Source of the DNA: Siderastrea siderea
Taxonomy: Eukaryota > Cnidaria > Anthozoa > Scleractinia > Rhizangiidae
Assembly: GCA_964030785.1 (NCBI GenBank)
Contig: OZ034970.1
Coordinates: forward strand, 14,789,411 to 14,853,410
Reading direction: 5' to 3'
Length of the DNA stretch: 64,000 nucleotides
Part shown: piece by piece, positions 47,994 to 61,543 of the stretch
How the letters are laid out: every line of letters begins with the position of its first letter
How positions within the stretch are numbered: position 1 is the stretch's first letter
Position numbers and translations under genes: made by a program
Notes under the pieces: generated by a model
What the model was told of the DNA's origin: nothing
The model's input: only the letters and a program-made list of their open reading frames with translations
Database searches by the model: none

Positions 47994-49735
47994 TTGCTGG
48001 AGGCTGTCCTTCACTGAACACCAATCATACAGTTATATGCCTTTCTTTGTAAACACTAATTTTTGCCTCCAATGGATTCGATAAGTTTAGATTAGAAAAG
48101 ACAGGAAAATGCATGGTTAAAAAAAGCTATCAATGTTTTAGTTAAACAATAAATAACTGTTAAGATTTATTTTGCCAGCACTTAAAGTCAAATAAGTTTA
48201 AGTGATCCAAAAGAAAAATGATTTTTTTTTTATTTTGGTCAATTGAATTGATAACTTTATATTTGATATTTGGGAAAACTGCGTTTAGGAAACGTACCCT
48301 GGACTGGAAGCTGTGTGTTTCTATAACTCTGTAAAAAGACAGTTTATTGTCGATTTTCCAGTGGTTATTTTCTAAAAGAAATAGTAAAATTGTCCATGTT
48401 TCTATTGAATTACTGAATTGCAACACTTATTTTCAAAGTTTAAAAAAAGTCGGCCCAGGAGAGGAAACGCTTGACTATGGCTAATTTCCGATAGTTTCTT
48501 GTTCTCCTAAACTTCAAGTGCTGGTGCTCGTCTTCCTTTGACTCTGGAGACACATGAAAGATTCAGTCAGTTTCTTAAATATTAAATATATTTATTTCGT
48601 AGGCTTGAAAGCCTTTAAAAGGCAAAAGCACCAATAATTTCTGTTTTTAAGCATCTTTAAAGGTAGATGTGAGAAATTTGTGTATATTAACAGTGGGTAA
48701 CTCAGGTCAGTGCTCAGCTACTCGCTTTCTCATTGGCCTAGGCTGGAAATGTTTTTGTTGTTTGATGCATAATTCAATAAAATCCAGACTCCTTAAAAAG
48801 TGGATTCATATCCGCTGAGGACATGATCCGGAGTAAATTCCTTCTGATATACATTTTTCGCATGGTGCTCCCATAAAACATAGCTGTTGGTTGAGAATTT
48901 TTTTATCAGAGTTAGTTGTTGAAAAGCACACTTAGGTGTTTAATGGGGCATTGTACCAATTAGCCTTTAGTTACTGTTAAGAAAAAACACAAGTTTTCGC
49001 ATCCACAGGAAAGATATCAAGGGTTACTGCACTTTGGCTGAAGGAAGAATTCATCAAGTTAAAAGGGAATTTTTTAACTTTTCTAGTTTTTGTTCTAGCG
49101 TTTTTAATTATTTTATGTAGGAGCTATTAAGGTTAAAACGTTTGCTCATTAAATGTCAAACAGTGACGTAATTATTTTGCAATAACATGTAATAAGGGGA
49201 ATGTGTTCAGCAGTTATTATAGCCACAGAATGCCTGTATTTTTACTTAAGTTTGCTTGTAATAAAGATATAAGTAATTGCTTTGTTGTTTTGATTCTTTT
49301 GTGTGAAAATGAAAATATACGCAATGTTATGGTTGTTTTAAATATTATAATTGTGCGGACAAAGGCAAGACAGGAAATATTTGGCTAGTTAGCATCACAG
49401 TTTGCACTGGTGTCTTCAAATTCATGTCAATTCAGTTCAGTTCAGCTAACATGTAATTTTCTGGTAGACATGGAAAAACCACCTTGATTTAACTGCCTGA
49501 AAACAGAGTAGCAAGGAAGTTTCTGATTTTCCTTTGTCCAAGCTGTAACGTAAATTGCGGAAAGAAATGTTGACAGTTTGTTTGTTTGTTTGTTTGTTTG
49601 TTTACAAGCATTGGACCTGGACAGTTTTTACCGAAACAGTGGGTCGCAACATTTCTCCAAAGTGAATGTTTAATAAAATAACGACTTGTTGTGTTTCTTT
49701 TTCTCTCGTTGTAGCCTGGATATATTATTAATTTT
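47994..49735. other. LGMN 3' UTR and intergenic DNA
   Basis: The 3' UTR begins after TAG 47991. AATAAA-type words occur (for example near 48149), but the true poly-A site cannot be fixed. A (GTTT)n run lies at 49576-49601. No further gene was recognised. Confidence 0.55.
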
Positions 49736-49739
49736 AGTT

Positions 49740-50940
49740 TTCAAAATCGACCTTGAACTTTGGACTGTGACCTTCCCCAGTCTTGCTATGCCACGTTGTT
49801 CTGTGTGCTCTAGCCCGTACCACCCAGCCGAGGTTTGCCCTGATCAGGATCCAAGCAGAAAATGACGGCGCCAAGCCCCAGTCTGTTTCGACTTCAACAA
49901 GCCCTCTGGCTGTCAACGCAACTCCTGTTCCTGCCCGCACAACTGCCGCCGTTGCGGTCCCAACAGCCACGCCCTCTTCAACTGCCCCAGTTCCAGACAG
50001 TCAGCCACATACAGCAAACCAGCTGCCATATCCAGCGAATGCAGCAAAAAATAAGGTGAAGCAACTTCAGCATGTACAGGGAACCCACAGTATCTACTCC
50101 TCTGGGTGTCACCCATTTGTTAATAATACAATTCATGCCCTCCGGTGCGGCACTCGCATCGGTTACCTTGGTCTCCAAAAGAACCGGGTGTCACGTAACT
50201 TGATTGGAACCTCCGAACATCCCGAGGTTATCACTAAAAACCTTAGCAAGGAAATACTGTTGGGTAGAGTCGCTGGCCCTTTCTCCTCCTCTCCACTCCA
50301 TAATTTCCAGTGTCACCCTTCAGGCGTGGTCCACAAGAAGCATTCTACGAAATGGCGAACCATTTATTACCTCTACTATTATTCACTATTATATCCCTAA
50401 AAGATCCCTATTCCCTCCAGTATGTTCGTGTAGATACGGAGCCTCAGCATTGTCCGTTTTTTGGGTCCTGGAGCTTTCATGGCGAAAACTGGCCTCAAAT
50501 CAGCCTTTTACCTCATGCCATCACCCAAGCTACTGCACCTATTGGGTATCCATTGGAAATCACAGTAATTACATCTAGCGAAGATGCCTTAGAATGGATC
50601 CTAAAACAGAATTATGGCCTTCGGCACGTTATTCATATTCTGGATGACTTCTTTATAGCCGAGGCCACCAATGTCGATTGCCTGGGCAGGCTAAGTAGCC
50701 TGTTAAAAGCGTTTTTGTCCCTTCGGGTCCCCATTGTGGTAGCCAAGACTCTAGGCCCCTGTCAAGTTTGGAGCTCATGGGTATCATACTCGATAGAACT
50801 CGCACGAAGGTACGGAAGAAGGCCAGAGGATAAACTTGCCAGGATTCGTTTCCCAACCTCCGCTCTGACAGCTTAGTTGATCTTTCTCTTATTGGTACAG
50901 TCATCTCTCGTCACCCTGCTAATACAGACAGCTAAATCCC
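49740..50940 (+). mobile_element. DIRS-like retrotransposon remnant (gag zinc knuckle and RT fragments)
   Basis: From ATG 49788 a frame encodes a CX2CX4HX4C zinc knuckle (CSVCSSPYHPAEVC). Then, in shifted frames, come reverse-transcriptase pieces: GYLGLQKNRVSR, LSKEILLGRVAGPFSSSPL (residues before 50400) and LRHVIHILDDFFIAEATN (about 50620-50670), whose LDDF is the RT active-site box, plus FLSLRVPIVVAKTLGPCQ. The pattern matches DIRS-type tyrosine-recombinase retroelements. Frameshifts and deletions disable it; RNase H and recombinase were not seen. Confidence 0.65.
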
Positions 50941-51188
50941 CGGCAAAAGTTAGACGTTTGACTGAAACAAACTCCCGCTGTTACGGAATTACGGACACTT
51001 TGCCTAGCCCCCACAGCAGTGGGGTATTGGGCGATTGTGCGCATAACCCAAAGTCTCAAAAAAACCTGCCACAGGGCTGCGTCCCCCCGTTTACGCCATA
51101 CTGTTGTTTATTTATTTTGCCATCTCACAGTCGCCGGTTGCGTTACATCTTTCTTTCTTGTTTAATTGTAATCTATGGAACAGTGACA

Positions 51189-51422
51189 TTAGGGACGGAC
51201 CATTGGAAAAATTGTGGGAGTGGGGAATTTTCGAGCTGCACGAATTTTTTTCTTAAACATTTTTCCTTGCAGGAATATTTTTTCCGTATGCAAGAACTTT
51301 TTCCTGGGCTACTCGCTGTGCATGAATTTTTTCCTCTCAATTTTCCGTTGAATGATTTTTTTTTTTTACTTTGCCCCCCCCCCCCCCCCACCCCCATAAC
51401 TTTTCTTATGGTCCGTCCCCTA
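51189..51422. mobile_element. MITE with GGGACGGACCAT ends
   Basis: The left end TTAGGGACGGACCATTGG and the right end TTATGGTCCGTCCCCTAA are inverted matches. The interior is T-rich on the plus strand with repeated GAATTTTTTCC-like words and a poly-C run (51374-51395). It lies in the LGMN-PSMA3 intergenic region. Confidence 0.6.
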
Positions 51423-53100
51423 ATCTCTCATTAATAAAGTTTATTATTATTATTATTGTAGCTTGGATATTACAGACACGTGTAATCTTTCTCCAGAATC
51501 CAAATGTCTACATGTGACCAAAATGAGACCATCTGATTGGTTCACGGTCATGAATTATTAAGGAGTATGGAAACTCAGGTTATCCCGATTAAGAACCAAA
51601 TATATATTTCCCGTTATGTGAGTGATCATGTGGTTTGTTTACCTCCAACCCTACAGTTTTTCAGAACAGGTTAATGTAATAAACCAGCCCATAAATATGA
51701 AGGAAAAACAGGAAAAATATCTTTAAGAGCACAAGGGAGAAAAGCAAGGGATGTCTGAAGCATCCTTATCGTTAATACAAACTTCGGGGTTTGCCAACAT
51801 TTCAAGCTTTCAAGAGAGTAGGTTACATAGTGTGTATCTTGTAACACTAAAGCAACCTATCATCTGAGAATTAAATGAAGTCCCTGGTTTCTCTCAGGTG
51901 TGATTGAGTGGGAAGAGAATTCTGTCAAGTTTCATGCATACTTCTCAAACTCATAAATAATTCATGATGTTATAAGCCAACCACAGCGCCCCATTCGGGT
52001 CAGGTGGATGCGTTTGAAACTCAATGAAGCACCAGTTGAAAATCACAAGTGTTTCCTCACGTTTTCATCACTAGTGTTTCATCACGTTTTCATCACTAGT
52101 GATAAAATTGTTCTTAATCTGCATATTCATATATTACTCAAACACAGCTTAACATGAATAACTTTGCGCAATTCATACTCTTTAAAAACTCCATCAACTT
52201 CGAGTATTGGAGACTTGACACTTCGGACTCATTGCCAATCCTCAAAAATGCCTACTGCCCACTTATTTTTATATCTGGTAGACTTCGGTACTGCTCTCTC
52301 TATGCAAAGTTCTTCTTCCTCGATTGTTTTCGGCCAGCGAAACCTTCCTTCGGCCATGGCAAAAACAATATTATGTAAATCACTTCAAGTTCACAACGCT
52401 TTTGGAATACAAATTTGGTGCAACACATAACTACTGGATAATTAAAAACAAAAGCTCACAAATACAATGAATGCTGACTGAATACAACAAATCACACATG
52501 CAAGGCACTTTAAAGAAAAATGGGAAAAAATACAACACTGCATAATTTTGTATTGTTTCTTTAGAGAAGTCATTTCAAAAACTTGTGCATCGTGTTTCAT
52601 CACGATTTCCAAAAACTCGAAAACAATAAAAGCACTCAGCCAAAGTGGCCTCGTGCTTTCATCTGTTTTCTTGTATTTGGAAATCGTGATGAAACACTCG
52701 CACTCGTTTTTGAAATAGTACTAGCATATTTTTCTTCTTGCTCATTTATCCCTGAGAAAAATAGGGGATAATGCTCATGCAGCTATAGCCTATATGAAAA
52801 TGTAAAGCTGGCTTGGCACCAAATACAAAAGTACACACTACTAACACCTGTAGCACACATGTTTTCAGCCATAACTTACAGTAACATTTCAAGTGTCAAC
52901 ATGATTTTTAATCTTTGAACAAAAAATACAAATATGTTACAGGGACATCACATGTTTATGTAGCCTCTTAAGCAGATGTTCTTTTGGCTGTTCATACAAC
53001 TTTTCCCCTCCTTTACAGCAGAAGAGAAAAATTTGCAACAGGCCCTAAGAACACCTGCAGGAGATGCATATGTCTGCAGCAATGTTACAAAACAGTAAAT
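51423..53100. other. Intergenic DNA and PSMA3 3' flank
   Basis: No gene recognised. A (ATT)n run lies at about 51440-51459. Direct repeats of GTTTCATCACGTTTTCATCACTAGTG occur around 52050-52110. Words resembling GTTTCATCACG recur near 52590 and, inverted, near 52690, suggesting a small inverted-repeat element spanning roughly 52040-52710. PSMA3 ends at 53101 on the minus strand. Confidence 0.45.
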
Positions 53101-56100
53101 TCAATCTTCATCTTCTGAGCTAGACTCCTCTTCAAGGGATTCCTGTGAAAATAATTGATAAAGTAATATGGATGTGATGAGGAAAAGGCCACGAGGGGAG
53201 GAGGAGGGAAGGGGGGTACTCCTCCAACTCTACAGTCAAGCTGTGGCCTCAGAGGATAGGTTTTTAAGCCTTCTAGTCTTCAGATAAAGTGGACAAACCT
53301 AACCTGCGATCAGGCGTTATTTTTCTCGCGGCGGTGTAGTCAACGGAAAAATGAACGCCTGATACAATTACTTGTCGAGTCGTCTGTAAAAAGTCCAGAA
53401 TCTGGACTTTTTTCTGATTGGTCGGGAAACAAAAGGCAGTTTGCACAAATGTTTGCACACTTCGTGCCCGCTTCGCGCCTCTGCTGATTCCTGCCAACGA
53501 AGCGACTTCCGGTAAATTGTGATTGGCTCACTCTTATCTGATGGCATCGCTGACACTCTCGTTGACAGACACTTTAATTGGGGGGCGGCAGACGATTCAA
53601 CAAGTAATTGTATCAGGCTTTCCTTTTTTTTTCGCCCTCCCTCCGCCGCGAAAAAAAAGAAAGCCTGATCACAGGTTAGGACAAACCCTGTTCACACTCC
53701 AAATCACTCCAACATTAACACGGGACTTCATCACATGTTCTGACTTCAAATCACTACATCAATCACACAAGATTCCAACTTTCTCCTTTGGTTTATTCCC
53801 TTCAACAGCAACAACGACTTGCAGGTTATTTCATTGTCATACATGTGTTTTGCCATCCCAAAATCCTGTACTTTCCTCAGTTTAGAACATTATATCACTT
53901 ACTAATAATTTCAACACTGTTCTCACACTAATCTAGAACCTTCCCGGCAGCAATAACAACTCTATTGCAGATTTCTAGAACATTTGTAAAAACAAGAGAG
54001 CAAAATACTAGAAAACCTAACATTTTCTGAATCCAAAATGTTCTACTATCTCCACTTTCGACCAACTCAGACCAACTGATAAATTGGATCTGAATGTCCC
54101 ACGCAAAACATGACTGTGTAATACTATGTAAACCACAAAACTTAAAGTACCACCTAGGGTACTTACAATTTCTCATAGTCAGTCAATGTAAAACTTACCT
54201 TAGCATATTTTTCTGCAGCTTCCGCTATATCTTTTGGAACCCACTGATGTTTACCATTCGTAACTGCATAGGAAATACAGTGGTAAAGAAATGACATCAC
54301 AAGAAAATTATTTCGAAAATTTCTATGTTGGACTTAGTCTAAAAACTACTAGTCAAAACAGCATATTCCTAGAGAAAATTTAGACTTATTAGAGCCATAA
54401 ACTATGGAGATATGGATTGTCAAAGGTCAGAATACTCCCACATAAATGTCTCTTTCTTTTCACCAATTCATTAAGTAATGAATTACCACTGCTAAAGTAG
54501 AAGAATTTGTATGGAACCAAAATGACATTTAGGACATTCTTGCACAGAATCATTTAATGATTTCCACATCTTAAGTCTGTGTTGATACAAAATTTTGTCC
54601 CTACTGAGATAACAGTGTTCAGGATTTGATGTGAAATCATAAATTATGACCACATTTTCCTACCCTCTACATGTATGTGTTACATTTTACAGCCAAAAGG
54701 TAATGCAGAAAAGGGAAGAAGCATACAGAATCTCATAGTTTACCACTAGAACACAGTGTGTGAACACAGCTTATTAACTATGCAAAACAGAAGTTTGAGA
54801 CTGAAAGCTCAAAACTCCCGTGCTGCAAACTAAATAAGCCACTTTCACACACACTGCATTCAAAAGCTCTTGAGTGAATGACGCATTGTATCCTTTCTGG
54901 TGCAATAATAGCGGACCATTAAATTGGAAAATTGCGGTTAAAATAAATGACCTTCTTCTAAACAATTTTTCTTGGGGAGTGTTTAGTAAACAAAGTTTCA
55001 AAATCCGAAGAAAAAATAAAAGATTTTTTTATTGTGGTACCACTTTGAAACTAGCATACAAGCACCTCAAAGCCCCACATACCGGTATGTTCTAAAAACA
55101 TTAAATTTATGCAGGGCAATTATCAGTTGATAGTCCCTAGACAGAAACACTATATCGTTGATAAAGAATACCTTCTCCTATCCAGCTTAATTCCAGCTCA
55201 AAGTTTTTGTCCTTGACTTCATCATGTACAACATAAATTCTGTGTATCAAACAAAGTAGCAGTTAAACACCATCTAGAACTTAAGTAGAGAGCTTACTGA
55301 CAAACTAAGCCGATGCCCTTTTTTTCTCTGTTTAGCGTCGTCCAACCAACCCAAATTTTCGTGCTTTCAAAAAAAAAAATTCTGTTCTGTTACATAGTCA
55401 AACATTTTTTTCACCTTAATCTGAAAAATAAACTGTTTTTGCAAATCTGTTAATGACATTTCTTAACGCTGAATACCAATTTCATTTTTAAGCACCACAT
55501 CAATCTTGTCTTCCTCGACCTCCTTTGCTGCACTGTTGATTTTGTAACCACATCTTGTTGTTTCCAGGCTCCACGGCAATGATGCTGGGGTAATGGGCCT
55601 CCTAGTTCCAGACTCCTCCTCACTTGGGGGGGAGGGGGGGCTTTTTTAATCCAACTGACCAACCCAAAATCAGGAAATGCATTTGATGCTAAACGAAGAA
55701 AAAAGGGGGATGGCCTAAGGAAGAACTGATCAGGACTGTTTTCCTGAGGGTTGGTTTGTCAAACAGTAAACATATTAACTAACTGGCAGTAAAACATTTT
55801 ATTTCTAACAGATAACACAAAGAAAAAACAAACAACAATAATTTGATGGTGCAACCTACATTTTGGCGACCTCTTTCACAAGTTCTTCGCATGTCATTTC
55901 TTGCATCTACATAGTAAAACAACAAAGTAAAATTATTCCACATCACAGAATGACACAACTTAATAAGTTCAGCTTTCCTACACATAAATAAATGTGTCAG
56001 TAATTTTATACGAAATGATCACATAATTGTATGAGCTGTAGATGAAACACTTTAAGAGTGAAAGAGAACCTCACAGAACTTGATGTTAGCAACTAATGAG

Positions 56101-59100
56101 CAGTGGCAAAAAAAAACTGAAAAACGTCAAACTCAAACAGGATTCAAACTTACGACTAACACCGCTCTTCTAAATTCCATGACATGCTCACTGTTATGAG
56201 AACTCACCTTTAACTTTTCTATTTCTGTTTTTGCTGCTTGTTTAGCCTTCCCTATGGCACATCCATGATATCCCTAAATAAAAAACAAAAACAATACAAT
56301 TAAATTTTTCATGGAAACTATAAGTATTGTACAATTATACAGTGTATACTCTGGACAGTCGCTTATGGTTGTTTATTGTAGATAAGATAATTTGTTGTTA
56401 GAAATTAATGCAAAAACTGTAAGATTTACATTATTAAGGAGCATATTTTTTGAAAGTACAATGCACCTTGATTAGTTTCAAATTAAGAATTACTGTAGTT
56501 TGGTTATATCATATTAACCCTCTGACTTAGGCAACTGGACAACCACTAATTATACAATGTTGTCTGTGGTTTCATTCTGGGAAATGAAGAAATATGTACA
56601 CATTTTAAGTTTGTGTCATCTACATGTAACTTTTTTCAGGGTTGTAGAACACTTTGTTATCTTACTAAAACCTTACCCATGATACTCCTGAGGGGTCTAT
56701 CATGTATAACTCAGGACCATCTGGGCCATAAGAGCTCAACAGAACACTGCAAGATAAAACCGCATGACAGTCATTTGAAATGCAAAGTGAAGGATAAATA
56801 AACATAGGAAGACCAATTACTAATTAAACTTACCTACAACCAAATGGTCTGACAGCACTGTACAGTGTGTGAGCATGAATATATCCTGACACTCTATCAA
56901 CTAGATACTAGGAACAAAACCATTAATTACTAGTTTAAAAATACAATAAAACAAATTCATAAGGACAAAGAAATCAGTCAAATACATTAACTGAAAGCAA
57001 GAAACCAATTTTAGAACACAAAATTAATAACATAACATGGCTTCATGCTGCTGAATGCCTTCTACTAGTACTTGAGCATGCAATGTATGCATGTACTGTA
57101 TGCAATCACTTCACAGAATATTGTACGACTAGTTTGTGAGTTAACTGTTGAATTTTTATACCTTTAATTTCAAATGATAAAAGCTTGCAAATCAAATCAT
57201 GAATTATGACATAAAATAATGGAATGGTCAAAATCACAGCTGTTCTCTATTGCTGGTTTTCACGTGACGTCATAAAATTCTAAAATCATAAATCGCACGG
57301 TCTTCAGATTTCATATCCCCACCAGGTTGAAGATAACTTAAAAATACATCTTTTCACAAGTTTTCAGCTCGGTAGCGTCTTTCGTTTTGAAAGCACAGAA
57401 TATTAAATTTCTGGCTCTTCACCCTACGTGGCACCAACATAGCGTCCGTGACAAAGCTTTCTCCTGTGAAAAAAAGGACTCTCCTTGTGATTTTTAGCAG
57501 TTTGGACAGTTAAAGCATTAGGAGAGAAATTCATGTGGCTGTATAGTAGTTCACGAGAGAAAGCTAATCGCTGGAAGAGCAGAAGTGAATTCCAGATGTT
57601 TTCATTGATTTCCGGTGGCCATGTTTGTGCCCCTCCAAGGGACACCAACATGGCGTTTCCATACTGAGCTCTGCAAATTTCAGTCGAACATTTCGGCAAA
57701 TAATTAACTCAACAACGGAATACCATACAGAGCTGAGACTTGGTGAAGTTGTTTAGTTGTGTATCTTTTATAACATTACAAATTCTTGGCTTCTTTCATC
57801 GACTGCTTTAGATTTTAATATTTTATGGCGTGACAGTGAAAACCAAGAATTGAGTTATGGATGCACTTTGGAGGTTTTGTAAGCACTCAACAAACTAGAC
57901 TTACTCTCAGCTATTGCCTCCAGCCAATCCTGCACTTCTTTTGTGCTTAGAAAACCTCCAATCTTTATCCATAACTCAATTTAGTGCACGATGGGCATTT
58001 ACAACGTCTCAAGAAAAATGCCAGTTACTTAAACTATAATCATAACTTTACTGTCCTTTATTGTTTCAGTTGTGAAGGACGAGGGTAGATAGGGAGGGGG
58101 AGCTTCTATATTATCAACTATTGTGCTTAAAAAGGGAATGGGGCCTATTAAAGGGGCAAGCTTATTACAAGAGGGGTACTTAAAAGAATTCACACAAATA
58201 GTATTTTTGCAAATGAAGAGCAGTAGGTACTCAAACTTACTTTTAGGGGGATTGGAGACCCATACGTTGATCTGAAATTTGCAGCCTCATCTCTGGCAAC
58301 ACTAACGATCTTGAAAAAAAAAATAAGGAAATGAACTCATATCTAAATCTTTTGTGGATTACATTTTGTTTTCAAAGCTACCACATTTCATGTGTTTGCT
58401 TTGAAATGTTTAAAGGCATTTACTTTCTGATGTTGGTGGAAACAACATTTACTGTACTGTAGCATTTTCCAGTGCAGGTTCTCAGTGTCCCCTCTTCATC
58501 CCTTGACTATTCTTTTGGGTTATTTCCTTCCTCTCAAACTCCAAAAAGTTTAGTTTAATTGACAAAGGAGAGAAATACCCTCTTATGTCTTGAAAAGTTA
58601 CAAGTGAGTGGTGACAATAATTATGCAGGCAATAAATGCATAAATTAATATGCATAATTAAAAAAAAGAGCACGTAAAGCCAGTTAAATTCACGCCCGTA
58701 CGCACGTAAAATTTATGCAACAGTGGAAATCAACCTTAACTCACTCTTGGCTTAATGCCATTCACAAGTTAAAAATGGAGCATATTATCATAAACGGCTA
58801 CAATAAATAATCACAGGTTTAGGTACATGTAATGAACCAAAAGTAAAAAAACCCCCAAAAGAAAAACCCAAAGCTAACTTGATTTTCTATACAAAAATCA
58901 ATGGAGAATAACAGATTCAATTTGCTATGTTCCAAAATGACTGACAAGATCACCCAAGAGATGCCATTAGCTAAGTGCATACATTTCTGTTACAGAAAAC
59001 AAAAACTTATTTCTTCTAGGAAAAATAAACTTGTATACATGCCTTCTCATTTGTTACTCTTGAACCCAGATGAATAGACCCGAAATACAGTACACATTTT

Positions 59101-60890
59101 AACTAACTGAAGGTACTAAGGGAACCCTGGAACGTACCGAGCCCCAGAAAGTAGAGAAAGGCTGCTAAATCCAAAAGCATCAAGGGTGACCACTATAATA
59201 GTAATTAGTATAAATCTACTAGCGTTCTATCATAGATGCTACAATCTGATTGGCTACCCTACTCGCTACCTATTCCGTGATAGATAGTGAGTAGCGAAAA
59301 GGTGAGTGGCAGGCACAGTCTTATACTTCAAAATAACAGTGCAATGATGTAAAACTTTTCACTTTAGTGGAATATTAATTGAGATTTACACTAAAACAAT
59401 TAGATTATTCGCTCTCGATTTCTATGCATGATAATTGATTCAGCCTTCGGCCTCATCAACTATCACGCGATAGAAATCTCGAGCTCATAATCTAATTGTT
59501 AATTAGAACATTACAGACATATACACATAAACAATTCTTATCAATGTAATACCTGTCTTGCATCAGCTATAAGTCCTGCCACTGCCTAGAATACAAAGAA
59601 ACATGAAATGAAAAGCATGCACAAATGGCCGTGGTCACACTCAGTGTTTGGTTTACAGTATGTGTTACTGCTTCAAATAAAACCCACTGGAATTTAAAAT
59701 CATGCAAAAATTTAAAAAGGGAAACACAATATGTGAATGCAGCTACATTTTACATTCAGTGTTTGTTACCTAAGCAATCCACACTCAATCCTATACATGT
59801 AGGTTGAGAAGTATAACACCAAAGCAACCATTAAACGAATTAAAAGTGACACTCAAAGGCTACTACAGCCACATACGATTTTTGTACAGACTAGTCACTA
59901 CTGTACTATGATAACACTTGTGATTCTTATGATCTTATGGCTGCAGATAACAAGCCCAAATGTAACATGCATAGAAGTCACATCTTCTGAGAACAATAAC
60001 TGTGACTTTGCTTTACATAGTTCATGCTTGCATCATAAGTCCACAGAAACAACAATATAAAAATAAGATCAGTTTTATTCTCAATGTCATTAATATGTCT
60101 TTGGCATAATAAGTTCCTATGGTGTCATTATGTTGTAAAGTTTATACTGATAACATAATTTTTATAGCATTGACATAAAGTGGGGACCTCACGTGCCACA
60201 TGGCACAATAAAACCTGTGCGTGTGTGTCAGTGATAAGTGTTTTTCGTGTTTGTGTGGCCATATCACAACGTCATTACTGTAAACCTCAATCAACGAAAA
60301 ATTACATCAATTTCTTAAACATTTTTTCTAAGTACTTACCATTCCAATGTGAGTGTCTATGTGTATGATTCGTTTGTTTGCTCCGTACTCATACAGTTTC
60401 GAGAGAACAAGTTTTTCTACACCAAACACCACACCATCTTTCCCTCTAATCCCAACAATTGTTCTGGGGGAAACGGAACAGCAAAGAAATCAATTAGCAT
60501 GGAGATGTTTTCCTTGCTATCAGTGCCAATTCAACTTCTACAGCATAAATGCAGGAACGAGCTCTGGGAAGCAGAGTTGGAATGTCTAAATGCATATACA
60601 AACAGAATAGTAACCCAAAAAATAGAAAAGAAAACTACCTGTGCATTTTTATTCATTGATTTCGAACAGCGATTGCAAGAGACTATCTTTAAGAGTGAAT
60701 TTTAAAGTAAGTCTACAACTGGGAGGTTAGGACTACCCCAAGATAATACAATAAATATAACATGAAAAGCAATTTACTTTTAAAATCATATAACACTGTA
60801 GACCTACCCACTATTCTCTACAGCTTTAACAGCATACTCTACTTGAAAAACTCTTCCATCAGGAGAAAATTGTGAGGCTGACAGATCATA
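53101..60890 (-). CDS. PSMA3: Proteasome subunit alpha type-3 (11 exons, start exon not found)
   Basis: Structural alpha-ring subunit of the 20S proteasome. Exons in transcript order: 60808-60890, 60340-60463, 59553-59585, 58241-58309, 56834-56907, 56677-56746, 56208-56273, 55860-55906, 55172-55239, 54199-54263, 53101-53142, all with GT-AG borders and matching phases. The first begins [20 protein letters not shown], the alpha-subunit gate signature. Later motifs are [54 protein letters not shown] and [10 protein letters not shown]. It ends in an acidic tail ([11 protein letters not shown]) with TGA at 53101. The short exon with the initiating Met was not identified to the right and may lie beyond the window. 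Confidence 0.94.
53300..53678. mobile_element. MITE with palindromic ends and 9-bp target duplication
   Basis: Ends TAACCTGCGATCAGGC and GCCTGATCACAGGTTA are inverted repeats with one mismatch. The 9-bp direct repeat GGACAAACC flanks it at 53291-53299 and 53679-53687. It lies in the last PSMA3 intron. The ends match those of the element at 9946-10155 in pattern (TA(A/G)CCTG(C/T)GA(A/T)CAGGC), and both have 9-bp duplications. Confidence 0.8.
57849..57980. mobile_element. Hairpin-type MITE in PSMA3 intron
   Basis: The left arm (ATTGAGTTATGGATGCACTT then TGGAGGTTTTGTAAGCAC) is repeated inverted at the right (GTGCTTAGAAAACCTCCAAT then CTTTATCCATAACTCAAT). The arms are about 38 bp with a 55-bp loop, so the RNA would fold as a long hairpin. 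Confidence 0.65.
59393..59502. repeat. Imperfect palindrome in PSMA3 intron
   Basis: Arms beginning AACAATTAGATTATTCGCTC and, inverted, GAGCTCATAATCTAATTGTT surround a GCCTTCGGC turn. It may be a fold-back element or a degenerate MITE. Confidence 0.5.
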
Positions 60891-61543
60891 CTAGAACAAT
60901 GGAACAAGGAAAAAGTGAATTGCTGGGCTGCCATTAAGCTTTAAAGAAGCTGGCTTCGCAAGCAAAGTTGGCAGTCATGAACTAAGTAGTCTCCCATAAC
61001 TGTTGTTGTTTAGTCACTTCAAACTCTTGAATGGACTTTCAACTTCACTGTAGTTACCAAAGTTTGAAACAAATGAAAGTCCTCAAGCAGGTTTAAGGAG
61101 CTTGAGTTAAACAGAATAAGGAACATGTACTGAGATAACAAGACTCCCAGGTTATCCAGGAGCCTCTTGGATCTCAACCAGATCTCTGGGTTCTCAAATG
61201 GGACACTGAGTCTCCCATAAATACCATGATTTTCCTATATGCAAGAAATTCTTCTCTTTAAAAATTCTTGTTTCGTCCCTGCCCACATTTTATCACCTCT
61301 TTGGAAGTTAGAGAAGTTTACACATTTAAGTGACCCTCTAATAGGTCTGCAATTTCCTGTACTGATGAGACAAGAAGGCTGACAAGATCATGCTACAGTT
61401 GGAGGAGGAGAGTGTTGGTTTCAATAAGGGTTAGAGGCCACCAAAGTGAAATTCTTCAAATTTCAGATCTCCAAAGGTTGGCATCTGTGCAAATAAGCTT
61501 AGTATGTTGTAAGATCAGCGAAATGAGGTCAATGAAAATGGGG

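Noticed and set aside
47395..47555. Possible MITE with GTTGAAACAC / GTGTTTCAAC ends
   Set aside because: The end match is short (about 10 bp) and no target duplication was found, so it was not listed as a feature.
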